Assembly: GCF_014284255.1 (NCBI RefSeq) | Contig: NZ_JACOFV010000001.1 | Location: 186,001-250,000, forward strand | Origin: Cognatundibacterium jejuense | GTDB taxonomy: Bacteria; Pseudomonadota; Gammaproteobacteria; Burkholderiales; Burkholderiaceae_D | Direction: 5' to 3' | Length of the DNA stretch: 64,000 nucleotides | Shown: positions 38,440-47,430 of the stretch, piece after piece | Numbering within the stretch: position 1 is the first letter of the stretch | How the letters are laid out: each line of letters starts with the position of its first letter | Program-made: the position numbers and the translations under genes | Notes under the pieces: generated by a model | What the model saw: the letters and a program-made list of their open reading frames with translations, nothing else | What the model was told of the DNA's origin: nothing | The model's database searches: none

Positions 38440-39135
38440 ATGTCGACTATACAGACAAATACGGTTGATCCTAGCTTGCTGGCAACCATGAATGGTGCAA
38501 AAGCACAGGCCAATTCGATTCAGACGGCACAAAATCAGTTTATGACTTTGTTAACCACGCAGTTGAAAAATCAAGACCCTTTGAATCCAATGGATAACGC
38601 GCAGGTCACTAGTCAATTGGCGCAATTGTCAACAGTTACTGGTATTAATCAAGTTAACGCTTCAATTAATGCGATGAATGCGAATTTTCAGGCGGGGCAG
38701 AGTTTGCAAGCCGCAAATATGATTGGTCATGGCGTATTGGTGCCAGGAAATTCGATTGAATTGACAAAGACAACGAATGCTGCTGGCGCGAGCACAACAG
38801 CAGGCGCTTACGGCCTCAATTTGCCGCAAAATATTTCGGGCGGAACTGTAACAATCACCAATGCTGCCGGTGCTGTAGTAAAAACAATTAATTTGGGTCA
38901 GATGTCGCAAGGCGTACAAACATTGAGCTGGGATGGTTCTACTGATGCGGGTGGCGTCGCACCAGAAGGTAAGTACAGTTACTCAGTTAAGGCGTCATCA
39001 GGGGCTTCGGCGGTCACGCCGACTAATTTGGAATTTGGCATGGTGTCGAGTGTTTCAGCTGGAGCTCAGGGGGTAAGCTTGAACTTAGCTAATTTAGGTT
39101 CTGTGGCAATGAATAGTGTGGTTCAGATTTTCTAA
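38440..39135 (+). CDS. flgD: Flagellar hook-capping protein FlgD
   Basis: 231 residues. Cap needed for hook polymerisation. N-terminal region with the conserved FMTLLTTQLKNQDPLNPMD, a FlgD Ig-like/Tudor-like pair in the C-terminal half (WDGSTDAGGVAPEGKYSYSV). AAGGAGATTTGAG precedes the ATG. Confidence 0.95.
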   Translation: MSTIQTNTVDPSLLATMNGAKAQANSIQTAQNQFMTLLTTQLKNQDPLNPMDNAQVTSQLAQLSTVTGINQVNASINAMNANFQAGQSLQAANMIGHGVLVPGNSIELTKTTNAAGASTTAGAYGLNLPQNISGGTVTITNAAGAVVKTINLGQMSQGVQTLSWDGSTDAGGVAPEGKYSYSVKASSGASAVTPTNLEFGMVSSVSAGAQGVSLNLANLGSVAMNSVVQIF

Positions 39136-39194
39136 TTGTTTTTAAATTTACGCGGTGATGTTTTGATCATTTATTGTTCCGCAGGAGAGTAATC

Positions 39195-40637
39195 ATGGGT
39201 TTTCAACAAGGTTTGAGTGGCTTAAGTGCGGCGTCGCAGCAATTGGACGTTATTGGTAATAATATTGCAAATGCCGGAACCGTCGGATTTAAAAGCTCAC
39301 AGGCGCAGTTTTCTGATGTGTACGCTAACTCGCTAAATGGTGCATCAGCGAATGCCATCGGTATTGGTGTGCGCGTAGCTGGAGTGGAGCAGCAATTCAC
39401 GCAAGGTAACGTATCGACAACGAGTAATCCTTTGGATATTGCTATTAATGGAAATGGCTTTTTTCGGATGACGACGAATGGTGCGGTAACGTATTCACGC
39501 AACGGTCAATTTCAATTGGATAAAAACGGCTATATCGTCAATGCTCAAGGTTCGCAATTGACTGGCTATGCGGCAAATACGAATGGCGTTCTCTCGACCG
39601 GATCCCCAGTTCCTATCAACATTAATACCGCAGATTTAGCCCCAAACCAGACTTCCACGATCAACGCGGTGATGAATTTTAATTCCACCCTCAACGTTCC
39701 GGGGACAGTGTTGCCGGTAACGACACCGCCAGTGATTACTCCAACTGCGTTTGATCCAACTAACGCAACTACCTACAATAGTTCAACTTCAACGACGGTG
39801 TACGATAGCTTGGGTAATTCGCATGTGGTACAAACGTATTATGTAAAAGTCGATCCGATAACGATCCCAGGTGCATTTATACCGCCCACATTAACTAAGC
39901 CATCTTCTGCCTGGACAGTATATGGCACCGTTGATGGTAGTTTATTTGATAATGGTAATCTTGCTGTACCTGCAGTTAATGGTCAATTAACGAAACCAAT
40001 TCCACCTTCAACCTCAATCGTTCCTGTGCCGTTGGCTACCTTGGGATTTAGTAACTTGGGAGCATTGGTTGGCGTATATGACGCTACCAACCCAGCTAAT
40101 TGGGCATCCGCTTCTTTCTCTGCCACCAGTCCTAACGCGTTTAAAATGGCGGTACCGATTCCGTACAGCAGCGCTGTATCGCCGATTAACAGCGCTATTG
40201 ATATCAAATTCGATTTCACCAGTAGCACGCAATATGGCTCACCCTACAGCGTCAGCACTATGAAGCAAGATGGTTTTGCCTCAGGTAAGTTGTCTAGTTT
40301 TAATACCGGCAAAGATGGCACGATTGTTGGTAGCTATACAAATGGACAAACAAAAGTGTTGGGGCAGGTTGTCTTGGCAAATTTTACCGACCCAAATGGC
40401 TTGCAATCACTAGGTGGTAATCAATGGGGGGAGACTGCAGCTTCAGGTCAGGCCTTGGTTGGATCGCCTGCGGTAGGAGCCTTGGGTACCTTGACATCTT
40501 CCGCTACAGAAGACTCGAACACTGATTTGACCGGCGACTTAGTAAGAATGATCACCGCGCAAAGGAACTATCAAGCGAACGCGCAAACCATTAAAACGGA
40601 AGATCAAGTGTTACAAACTCTGGTCAATCTTCGCTAA
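39195..40637 (+). CDS. flgE: Flagellar hook protein FlgE
   Basis: 480 residues, the hook subunit. ATG at 39195 is preferred over the upstream TTG at 39174 because GCAGGAGAG lies before it and the family starts MGFQQGLSGL. N-terminal motif LDVIGNNIANAGTVGFKSSQ, a Ser/Thr-rich variable middle, and the C-terminal NTDLTGDLVRMITAQRNYQA helix. Somewhat longer than the E. coli protein (about 400), with the excess in the variable surface domain. Confidence 0.95.
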   Translation: MGFQQGLSGLSAASQQLDVIGNNIANAGTVGFKSSQAQFSDVYANSLNGASANAIGIGVRVAGVEQQFTQGNVSTTSNPLDIAINGNGFFRMTTNGAVTYSRNGQFQLDKNGYIVNAQGSQLTGYAANTNGVLSTGSPVPININTADLAPNQTSTINAVMNFNSTLNVPGTVLPVTTPPVITPTAFDPTNATTYNSSTSTTVYDSLGNSHVVQTYYVKVDPITIPGAFIPPTLTKPSSAWTVYGTVDGSLFDNGNLAVPAVNGQLTKPIPPSTSIVPVPLATLGFSNLGALVGVYDATNPANWASASFSATSPNAFKMAVPIPYSSAVSPINSAIDIKFDFTSSTQYGSPYSVSTMKQDGFASGKLSSFNTGKDGTIVGSYTNGQTKVLGQVVLANFTDPNGLQSLGGNQWGETAASGQALVGSPAVGALGTLTSSATEDSNTDLTGDLVRMITAQRNYQANAQTIKTEDQVLQTLVNLR

Positions 40638-40691
40638 TAGGTTATGGGATTTGATGTGCGTTTTTTTTCGCCAGTTTAAAGAGAGATTGAT

Positions 40692-41432
40692 ATGGATCGC
40701 TTAGTTTACACTGCGATGACCGGTGCGAGTCATATTTTAGAGCAGCAAGCAACAGCGTCCAATAATCTGGCCAACGCCACCACGACTGGTTTTCGTGCGC
40801 AATTTGATTCATTTCGTGCCATTCCAGTCATTGGTGGAGAATTACCAACCAGAACATTCGTGGTTGATTCTACCGTGGGTGCAAATTTCACTCCTGGACC
40901 TTTGCAGCCGACTGGTCGTGCATTGGATGTCGCTCTTCAAGGAGCCGGTTGGTTGGTCGTTGAAAAGCCAGATGGCTCAGAAGGGCTAACCAGAAATGGT
41001 AGTTTGAAGCTGGATGAAAATGGCGTATTGCAAACCCAAAATGGTTTGAATGTATTGGGTGAGGGCGGGCCGATCACTTTACCTCCGGGTACCCCGATTA
41101 GCATTGGAAAAGACGGAACTATATCGAGTATTCCTAGTGGTTCGTCACCGAATTCAATCCAAGTTATTGGTCGCCTTAAATTGGCAAATCCTCCAGCATC
41201 AAATTTGGTACGCGGTGATGATGGTTTATTCAAGACCAAAGACGGAAGCACAACTGATGCCGATCCGGCTGTTTCGGTGGCGTCTGATATGCTTGAAAGC
41301 AGTAATGTGAGTGTAGTCGATTCTATGGTGACGATGATAAATTTAGGGCGTCAGTTTGAAATGCAAATGAAATTGATTACCGATGCCGAGAATAACGCCA
41401 CAAAAGCGACGCAGATCCTGACTATGGGTTAA
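40692..41432 (+). CDS. flgF: Flagellar proximal rod protein FlgF
   Basis: 246 residues. Starts MDRLVYTAMTGASHILEQQA, with axial motif ASNNLANATTTGFRAQFD, SLKLDENGVLQTQNG in the middle and a C-terminal VSVVDSMVTMINLGRQFE helix. AGAGAGATTGAT precedes the ATG. Confidence 0.95.
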   Translation: MDRLVYTAMTGASHILEQQATASNNLANATTTGFRAQFDSFRAIPVIGGELPTRTFVVDSTVGANFTPGPLQPTGRALDVALQGAGWLVVEKPDGSEGLTRNGSLKLDENGVLQTQNGLNVLGEGGPITLPPGTPISIGKDGTISSIPSGSSPNSIQVIGRLKLANPPASNLVRGDDGLFKTKDGSTTDADPAVSVASDMLESSNVSVVDSMVTMINLGRQFEMQMKLITDAENNATKATQILTMG

Positions 41433-41494
41433 TGCATCTTCGTTGATAATGGCTTTAGACCAAATTAGCGCGGATGGCGCGCAGGAGAGTACAA

Positions 41495-42277
41495 ATGATA
41501 CGTTCATTATGGATTGCAAAAACAGGCCTTGACGCGCAGCAGACGCAGATGGACGTTATTTCAAACAACCTGGCCAACGTGAGTACGACCGCTTTTAAAG
41601 GTTCGAGGGCGGTATTTGAAGATTTGTTATATCAAACCATACGGCAACCAGGAGCTCAAAGCTCGCAGCAAACTCAATTGCCGTCAGGTTTGCAATTAGG
41701 TACGGGTGTGCGTCCAGTTGCTACTGAGCGTCTCTTTACTCAGGGTAATTTGCAGCAAACCGGGAATGCTAAGGATATTGCGATTCAAGGTGATGGTTTT
41801 TTCTCGGTCTTGATGCCAGATGGAACTACGGCATACACGCGCGATGGATCGTTTCAAACGGATAATCAAGGGCAATTGGTTACTGCAAGCGGCTATGTTG
41901 TTCAGCCAGCTATTACTATCCCTGCAAATGCTCAAACGCTTACTGTAGCGGTTGATGGTACTGTGTCCGTCACCCAGCCAGGATCTGTTGCGCCTGTACA
42001 GGTCGGATCTTTGCAATTGTCAACGTTTATCAACTCAACTGGTCTTCAGTCTTTGGGTGGGAATCTATATGCCGAGACTGCGGCGTCAGGCGCTCCTGCG
42101 ACGAACGCTCCGGGATCAAATGGGGCAGGAACTCTTCAACAAAATTATGTAGAAACGTCAAATGTGAATGTGGCAGAAGAGCTGGTCAATATGATTCAAA
42201 CTCAACGCGCGTATGAAATGAATAGTAAAGCAATTACAACATCGGATCAGATGTTGCAGAAATTGTCTCAAATGTAG
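41495..42277 (+). CDS. flgG: Flagellar distal rod protein FlgG
   Basis: 260 residues. ATG at 41495 follows GCAGGAGAGTACAA and gives the family start [20 protein letters not shown]; the frame is open to an ATG at 41474 that overlaps this ribosome site. Contains [28 protein letters not shown] and the C-terminal [18 protein letters not shown]. Confidence 0.96.
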   Translation: MIRSLWIAKTGLDAQQTQMDVISNNLANVSTTAFKGSRAVFEDLLYQTIRQPGAQSSQQTQLPSGLQLGTGVRPVATERLFTQGNLQQTGNAKDIAIQGDGFFSVLMPDGTTAYTRDGSFQTDNQGQLVTASGYVVQPAITIPANAQTLTVAVDGTVSVTQPGSVAPVQVGSLQLSTFINSTGLQSLGGNLYAETAASGAPATNAPGSNGAGTLQQNYVETSNVNVAEELVNMIQTQRAYEMNSKAITTSDQMLQKLSQM

Positions 42278-42297
42278 ATTTCTGGATAGGTGAAATG

Positions 42298-42963
42298 ATG
42301 AAAAAAGCGATGTATTTATTTGGACTAATGCCTTTATTGTTGTCGGCTTGCGCAGTGACACCACCAACGATAGTGCATCAACCAACGACTTTGCCCCCGC
42401 AAACTGCAAAGCCGCAGCGCGAGGTTAACGGAGCTATTTTTCAAACTTCTACTTATCGACCTTTGTATGAAGATGTGAAGGCGCGCATGGTCGGGGATGT
42501 GTTGACAATTGCCTTGAGTGAAAAAACATCGGCAGGAAAAACATCTGCGAGTTCAGGAAGTAAAACAGGAGCCATATCCTATGCGACCCCGACCATTTTT
42601 GGTCTGCCTGGAACAACCGCAGCGCAGGGGGGCTTAAAAGTCACGACGGGTAATAAATTTGGCGAGGCAGGAGCTGAAAATTCATCGAATAATTTTTCGG
42701 GAACGATTACTGTAACAGTCATTGATGTATTGGCTAATGGTAATTTGTTGGTAAGCGGAGAAAAGCAACTTGCGTTTGATAAGGGCGCAGAGTTTGTACG
42801 ATTTTCCGGCATAGTCAATCCGCAGACAATTGCGGCTGGCAATTCCGTGCCATCGACACAGGTGGCCGATGCGCGACTTGAATATCGTTCTACTTCACAT
42901 GTCGACAAAGCTGAAGCAAACTCAATGTTGACTCGCTTTTTCCTGAGTTTCCTTCCAATGTAA
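42298..42963 (+). CDS. flgH: Flagellar L-ring lipoprotein FlgH
   Basis: 221 residues. A lipoprotein signal with lipobox LSAC places it in the outer membrane, where it forms the L-ring. Conserved features include RPLYEDVKARMVGDVLTI, the NNFSGTITVTV segment and LLVSGEKQ. Two adjacent ATG codons at 42295 and 42298; the second has better spacing from AGGTG. Confidence 0.95.
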   Translation: MKKAMYLFGLMPLLLSACAVTPPTIVHQPTTLPPQTAKPQREVNGAIFQTSTYRPLYEDVKARMVGDVLTIALSEKTSAGKTSASSGSKTGAISYATPTIFGLPGTTAAQGGLKVTTGNKFGEAGAENSSNNFSGTITVTVIDVLANGNLLVSGEKQLAFDKGAEFVRFSGIVNPQTIAAGNSVPSTQVADARLEYRSTSHVDKAEANSMLTRFFLSFLPM

Positions 42964-42993
42964 TTTGTATTGCAGAGATGAATAGGTTTTAAA

Positions 42994-44121
42994 ATGAAAT
43001 TGTTTTTTCGTTCACATGTAATTAGCTTGGTGTTGTTTTGCCAGTTGCTTTTCGGTCTGAGCTTTGCTCCCGAGTGCCGTGCAGAACGGATAAAAGACCT
43101 CGCTGGTGTGCAAGGCGTTCGGCAAAATCAATTATTAGGCTATGGTCTTGTGGTTGGTCTTGATGGTAGTGGTGATCAAACTACGCAAACACCGTTCACT
43201 GTGCAAAGTATCATCAGCATGTTGCAGCAGTTGGGGGTCGTGATCCCCACTGGTACGAGCTTGCAGTTGAAGAATGTGGCAGCAGTAATGGTGACTACAT
43301 CGCTCCCACCTTTTGCTCAGCCAGGTCAAACTCTGGATATTACTGTTTCCTCGATGGGAAATGCTAAAAGCTTGCGAGGCGGTACTCTTTTGATGACACC
43401 GCTCAAAGGTGCTGATGGTCAAATTTATGCGATGGCACAAGGTAACGTGTTGGTCAGCGGCGTTGGTGCTTCCGCAAATGGCAGCAAGGCACAAGTCAAC
43501 CATCTTGATGTTGGTCGTATTTCTGGCGGGGCAACGGTTGAACGTGCCGTGCCAAATGCAATTGCACAAGGGCCGACTATTCAGCTTGAATTAAATGCAT
43601 CTGATTTTTCGACTGCAAGTCGAGTTGTTGACGCTATTAATCGTCGTTTCGGTGCTGATACTGCGGCAGCCATTGATGGACGTGCTATCCAGGTTAAAGC
43701 TCCGGCTAATCCTGATCAGCGAGTTACGTTTTTAGGAATGTTGGAAAGTATTGATGTCACGCCAGCACAAAATGTTGCCAAGGTCATCTTGAACGGGCGG
43801 ACAGGTTCGATTGTTATGAATCAAGCGGTCACGTTGGAGGCATGTGCCGTTGCGCACGGAAACTTATCGGTCACCGTTAATACGGATAATTCTGTAAGCC
43901 AGCCAAATGCCCTTGCAGGTGGCCAAACTACGCCAGTTGCGAATTCCACCATTACGATTGCTAAAGACGCTGGTCAGTTGCAGTTATTGAAGGCTGGTGC
44001 ATCGCTAGCGGATGTTGTGAAGGCACTCAATTCTATTGGCGCAACGCCACAAGACTTGCTGGCGATACTTCAGGCGATGAAAGCGTCTGGAGCATTACGC
44101 GCAGAGTTGGAAATTATCTAA
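42994..44121 (+). CDS. flgI: Flagellar P-ring protein FlgI
   Basis: 375 residues with a signal peptide of about 30 residues (cut near CRA/ER). Starts the mature chain RIKDLAGVQGVRQNQLLGYG, followed by the family motif LVVGLDGSGDQT. Forms the periplasmic P-ring and needs FlgA, encoded in the divergent gene. Confidence 0.96.
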   Translation: MKLFFRSHVISLVLFCQLLFGLSFAPECRAERIKDLAGVQGVRQNQLLGYGLVVGLDGSGDQTTQTPFTVQSIISMLQQLGVVIPTGTSLQLKNVAAVMVTTSLPPFAQPGQTLDITVSSMGNAKSLRGGTLLMTPLKGADGQIYAMAQGNVLVSGVGASANGSKAQVNHLDVGRISGGATVERAVPNAIAQGPTIQLELNASDFSTASRVVDAINRRFGADTAAAIDGRAIQVKAPANPDQRVTFLGMLESIDVTPAQNVAKVILNGRTGSIVMNQAVTLEACAVAHGNLSVTVNTDNSVSQPNALAGGQTTPVANSTITIAKDAGQLQLLKAGASLADVVKALNSIGATPQDLLAILQAMKASGALRAELEII

Positions 44122-44130
44122 GGATGAGCC

Positions 44131-45030
44131 ATGATTCCTATTAATGATTCATCTGACAAAAGCCTGGCGATAGACAGTCGAAGCCTGGGTAATTTAAAGA
44201 TGTCGGTAAAGGATAATTCTCCTGAGGCCATCAAAGCTGCGGCAAAACAGTTCGAAGCGTTGTTCATGAACATGATGTTGAAATCAATGCGTCAGGCGGG
44301 CGGCCAAAATGGTCCGTTTGATAATGAACAAACACGAACTTTTACTTCAATGCTTGATCAGCAATTGACACAAAATATGTCGAGTCGTGGGATTGGTCTT
44401 GCCGATATGCTAGTTAAGCAGCTCACAAACAATGCCGTAAGCCAGGCATTGAAGACAAATGATGAACCTCAGGGAAACATTGGAAACGCACGTGGGATCA
44501 ATTCTTATCTCGATAATTTGAAGTTTGAACAACAGCCTGTACCTGCTGCAAAAAATGATTTTTCTGGCCCCGATCGTGTTCATGAGTTTCAGAAGAAATT
44601 AGAAGCGCATGCAGAAGAGGCGAGTAAAGTAACAGGAATTCCAGCCAAGTTTATGCTGGGACAAGCCGCTTTAGAAACGGGTTGGGGGAAAAAGCAAATT
44701 AAGACGGTAGATGGAAGTGAAAGTCATAATGTTTTCGGTATGAAGGCCAATAGTAGTTGGAAAGGTAAAACGGTAAGCGCAGTTACTACTGAGTATGTCA
44801 ATGGCGTTCCGCAGCGTCGAGTCGAAAAGTTTAAGGCTTACGACTCTTACGGGGATGCCTTCAAGGATTATGCCAATATGTTGGTAAAAAATCCACGTTA
44901 TGAAAATGTTATTGCCAATTCAAAAGATGCGACTAGCTTTGCTTATGGTATGCAAAAAGCCGGTTATGCTACCGACCCTCAGTATGCAAATAAATTAAGT
45001 CAAATTATCAAGAAAAACCTTTCAGCCTAA
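44131..45030 (+). CDS. flgJ: Flagellar rod-cap/peptidoglycan hydrolase FlgJ
   Basis: 299 residues, dual-domain form. N-terminal rod-binding domain (about 30-105, KQFEALFMNMMLKSMRQAGG) and C-terminal glucosaminidase domain (about 150-299) with catalytic Glu182 in QAALETGWGKK. Clears wall peptidoglycan for the rod. Ends the flgB operon; flgK begins 112 bp later behind its own promoter candidate. Confidence 0.96.
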   Translation: MIPINDSSDKSLAIDSRSLGNLKMSVKDNSPEAIKAAAKQFEALFMNMMLKSMRQAGGQNGPFDNEQTRTFTSMLDQQLTQNMSSRGIGLADMLVKQLTNNAVSQALKTNDEPQGNIGNARGINSYLDNLKFEQQPVPAAKNDFSGPDRVHEFQKKLEAHAEEASKVTGIPAKFMLGQAALETGWGKKQIKTVDGSESHNVFGMKANSSWKGKTVSAVTTEYVNGVPQRRVEKFKAYDSYGDAFKDYANMLVKNPRYENVIANSKDATSFAYGMQKAGYATDPQYANKLSQIIKKNLSA

Positions 45031-45057
45031 ATGATGTTCCGGGCTGCCTGCACAAAT

Positions 45058-45084
45058 TAAAGTTTTCTGGCTTTGTACCGAAAA
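45058..45084 (+). promoter_or_regulatory. Putative sigma-28 promoter of flgKL
   Basis: TAAA, exactly 15 bases, ACCGAAAA (6 of 8 in the -10 element), 58 bp before the flgK start. Fits the class 3 status of flgK and flgL in other bacteria. Confidence 0.5.
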
Positions 45085-45121
45085 CCTATCAGTGACCTCA
45101 GTTTCAGCGTTTTGATAGGTT
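45083..45121 (+). other. Inverted repeat between the flgKL promoter and flgK
   Basis: AACCTATCA and TGATAGGTT, a 9-bp perfect inverted repeat 21 bp apart, directly after the putative -10 box. No T-run, so not a typical terminator; it could be an operator or a 5'-leader hairpin. Confidence 0.4.
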
Positions 45122-45142
45122 GGTAAATTTATAGGTTTAATT

Positions 45143-47422
45143 ATGGCTGCAAATATTCTCAACCTCGGGCAATCCGCTTTGTCTGCCGCGCAACTTGGTA
45201 TTGCTACGACAGGGCAAAATATTGCGAATGCGTCTACGCCGGGGTATAGCCGTGAGGTGTTAATTCAAAGCTCTGCACCATCCCAACTCATTGGTGGTGT
45301 TTATCTTGGCTTGGGCGTCAATGCCAATCAGGTTCAGCGTCAATACGATCAATATATTGCTCAACAAGTTAATTCGGCGACAACATCTAAAGCACAGGCT
45401 GATTCTTATCTTTCTCAGATTTCCGGTCTGAATAATATCGTCGCTGATCCTACGGCAGGTTTTACTCCAACCTTGCAGAAGTTCTTTACATCGATTCAAA
45501 ATCTTGCCGCGAGCCCGAATGGCACAGCTGGTGCTGCGGCCAGACAAGCTGCTTTATCTTCAGCGCAATCACTGGTTGGGACACTCAATGGCTTGCAAAA
45601 TCAGGTCTCGCAAATAAGTACGGACGTCAATGGTCAAATTGCTTCAACGGTGACGACCATCAATGGTTACGCTACTCAATTAGCGCAATTAAATGACTCC
45701 ATTGGGAAAGCTCAGTCCACTTCAAATAGCTCGTTGCCCAATGATTTATTGGATCAACGTGATTATTTAGTGACCCAATTAAGCAAACTAACTTCGGTCA
45801 GTGTCGTTGGAGAGGGGTCGCAATATAACGTCTTCATCGGTAATGGTCAGCCACTAGTTTTGGGTAACCAAACCAATGCCTTGCAAGTGGTGCAATCGCC
45901 CACTGATCCAACTCGCAATGAGGTCGCTTATCAAGTCAAAGGCAAAGTTATACAAATTGCTGAGAATGGCTTGCCAGGAGGTACTTTAGGTGGGTTGATG
46001 GATTTTCGCGCCAACATGTTGACAGCAACGCAAAATTCAATTGGTAGGGTAGCCGTCAGTATTGCGAGTGCAATTAATCAGCAACAAGCTTTAGGCCAAG
46101 ATTTGAATGGAGCAACTGGGACGAATTTATTTTCGATCAATTCAGTCGTATCAACGGCGAGTGGCTTTAATACAGGTAATGCGCAAATTAACGCCACGAT
46201 AACTAACGTCTCTGCATTAACAACGAGCGACTATAGTTTGCAATTTTCTGGTGGGAAATATAGCGTTACGCGTCTGAGTGATGGAGCAACGACTACGCCT
46301 GTGGCTAACTTGCCAATTAATTTCGATGGCGTTAGTTTTCAGTTATCATCCACACCGGTTGGTGCTGCTCCCGCGAGTGGCGATCAGTTTTTAATACGTC
46401 CAACAGCAGCGGCTGCTGCTTCTATTTCTGTCGCGATTTCTGACCCCAATAAATTGGCTGTGGCAACGCCTTTTTCTACTTCTGCTCCCTCAATAAACAC
46501 TGGTAACGGTGCGATCACGGCAGGCGTTATCAATTCTCCCGTAGCTTCAGGTAGCACTTCAATTAATGGGAGTATCGGTCCGGTGACGGTTGATGCGTCC
46601 TATAATAGCTCCAGTCTTGCTGGCGTCGTTAGTCTTACCTTTGCATCCCCAGCGAACACGATTTCTGGATTTCCTGCTGGTGCAAATGTTGCAGTGACAG
46701 TAGGTGGGGTAACGACGAATTACCCTAGTACTGCGCCTTTATCCACGACGATTCCCTACACAAGCGGAGCAACGATTAGCTTTAACGGAATGAGTTTTTC
46801 AATTAAAGATAATGGTACGGCGCCTGCTAATGGCGATACTTTTAAATTGGGTTCTACTATCCCAGTGGCAACTGCAAAACTGACGTTCAATTCAGCCACA
46901 AATACGTTATCTGGCTTTCCAACGCTTCCAGTTCCTGCGAACGTCACAGTGACGAACGGCGCTACTTCGACGACCTATCCTGGCGGAACAGCGGTGCCAT
47001 ATATAGCAGGTGCGAGCTATAGCTACAACGGTGTTACTTTTAATTTGTCTGGTACTCCTGCTAATGGAGATGTGTTTAATGTAGGGCCAAATACGACGGG
47101 TACTGGTGACAATCGCAATGCCTTATTGATGCAAAAAATACAAACACAAAATGGACTGGCAGGCGGAACTACGACTATACAGGGCGCTTTTGCACAGTTC
47201 GTCAGCCTAGTCGGGAATAAGACCAATGAAGTGAAGGCAACAAGTGCATCCGAAACGAGCATCTTAAAAAGTGCCACCGATACGCAGCAATCTATTTCAG
47301 GTGTCAATCTCGATGAAGAGGCATCCAATTTATTAAAATATCAGCAGTCATATCAAGCTGCTGGTAAGTTAATGCAAATTGCTGGTCAATTGTTCGCGAC
47401 ATTGCTGGCAATTGGGCAATAG
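45143..47422 (+). CDS. flgK: Flagellar hook-filament junction protein FlgK
   Basis: 759 residues, longer than typical FlgK (about 550-650). N-terminal motif LSAAQLGIATTGQNIANASTPG and C-terminal SGVNLDEEASNLLKYQQSYQ are standard. The extra length lies in a Thr/Ser/Gly-rich surface region (about 350-655) made of related beta-rich units: one at about 353-420, and a clear tandem pair at about 496-571 and 577-650, each ending NGD-F-hydrophobic-G. Exported with the help of FlgN. flgL starts 8 bp after it. Confidence 0.94.
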   Translation: MAANILNLGQSALSAAQLGIATTGQNIANASTPGYSREVLIQSSAPSQLIGGVYLGLGVNANQVQRQYDQYIAQQVNSATTSKAQADSYLSQISGLNNIVADPTAGFTPTLQKFFTSIQNLAASPNGTAGAAARQAALSSAQSLVGTLNGLQNQVSQISTDVNGQIASTVTTINGYATQLAQLNDSIGKAQSTSNSSLPNDLLDQRDYLVTQLSKLTSVSVVGEGSQYNVFIGNGQPLVLGNQTNALQVVQSPTDPTRNEVAYQVKGKVIQIAENGLPGGTLGGLMDFRANMLTATQNSIGRVAVSIASAINQQQALGQDLNGATGTNLFSINSVVSTASGFNTGNAQINATITNVSALTTSDYSLQFSGGKYSVTRLSDGATTTPVANLPINFDGVSFQLSSTPVGAAPASGDQFLIRPTAAAAASISVAISDPNKLAVATPFSTSAPSINTGNGAITAGVINSPVASGSTSINGSIGPVTVDASYNSSSLAGVVSLTFASPANTISGFPAGANVAVTVGGVTTNYPSTAPLSTTIPYTSGATISFNGMSFSIKDNGTAPANGDTFKLGSTIPVATAKLTFNSATNTLSGFPTLPVPANVTVTNGATSTTYPGGTAVPYIAGASYSYNGVTFNLSGTPANGDVFNVGPNTTGTGDNRNALLMQKIQTQNGLAGGTTTIQGAFAQFVSLVGNKTNEVKATSASETSILKSATDTQQSISGVNLDEEASNLLKYQQSYQAAGKLMQIAGQLFATLLAIGQ
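46630..47095 (+). repeat. Tandem repeat of a ~75-residue domain inside flgK
   Basis: Two adjacent units share LTF-S-NT-SGFP, an alternating Val/Thr strand region, TTYP/TNYP, IPYTSGA/VPYIAGA, a FNGMSF/YNGVTF strand and APANGDTF/TPANGDVF. A weaker related unit lies upstream (FDGVSFQLS...PASGDQF) and one in FlgL (KFDGINAVV...APGDKF). Confidence 0.75.
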
Positions 47423-47430
47423 GGGTAATC

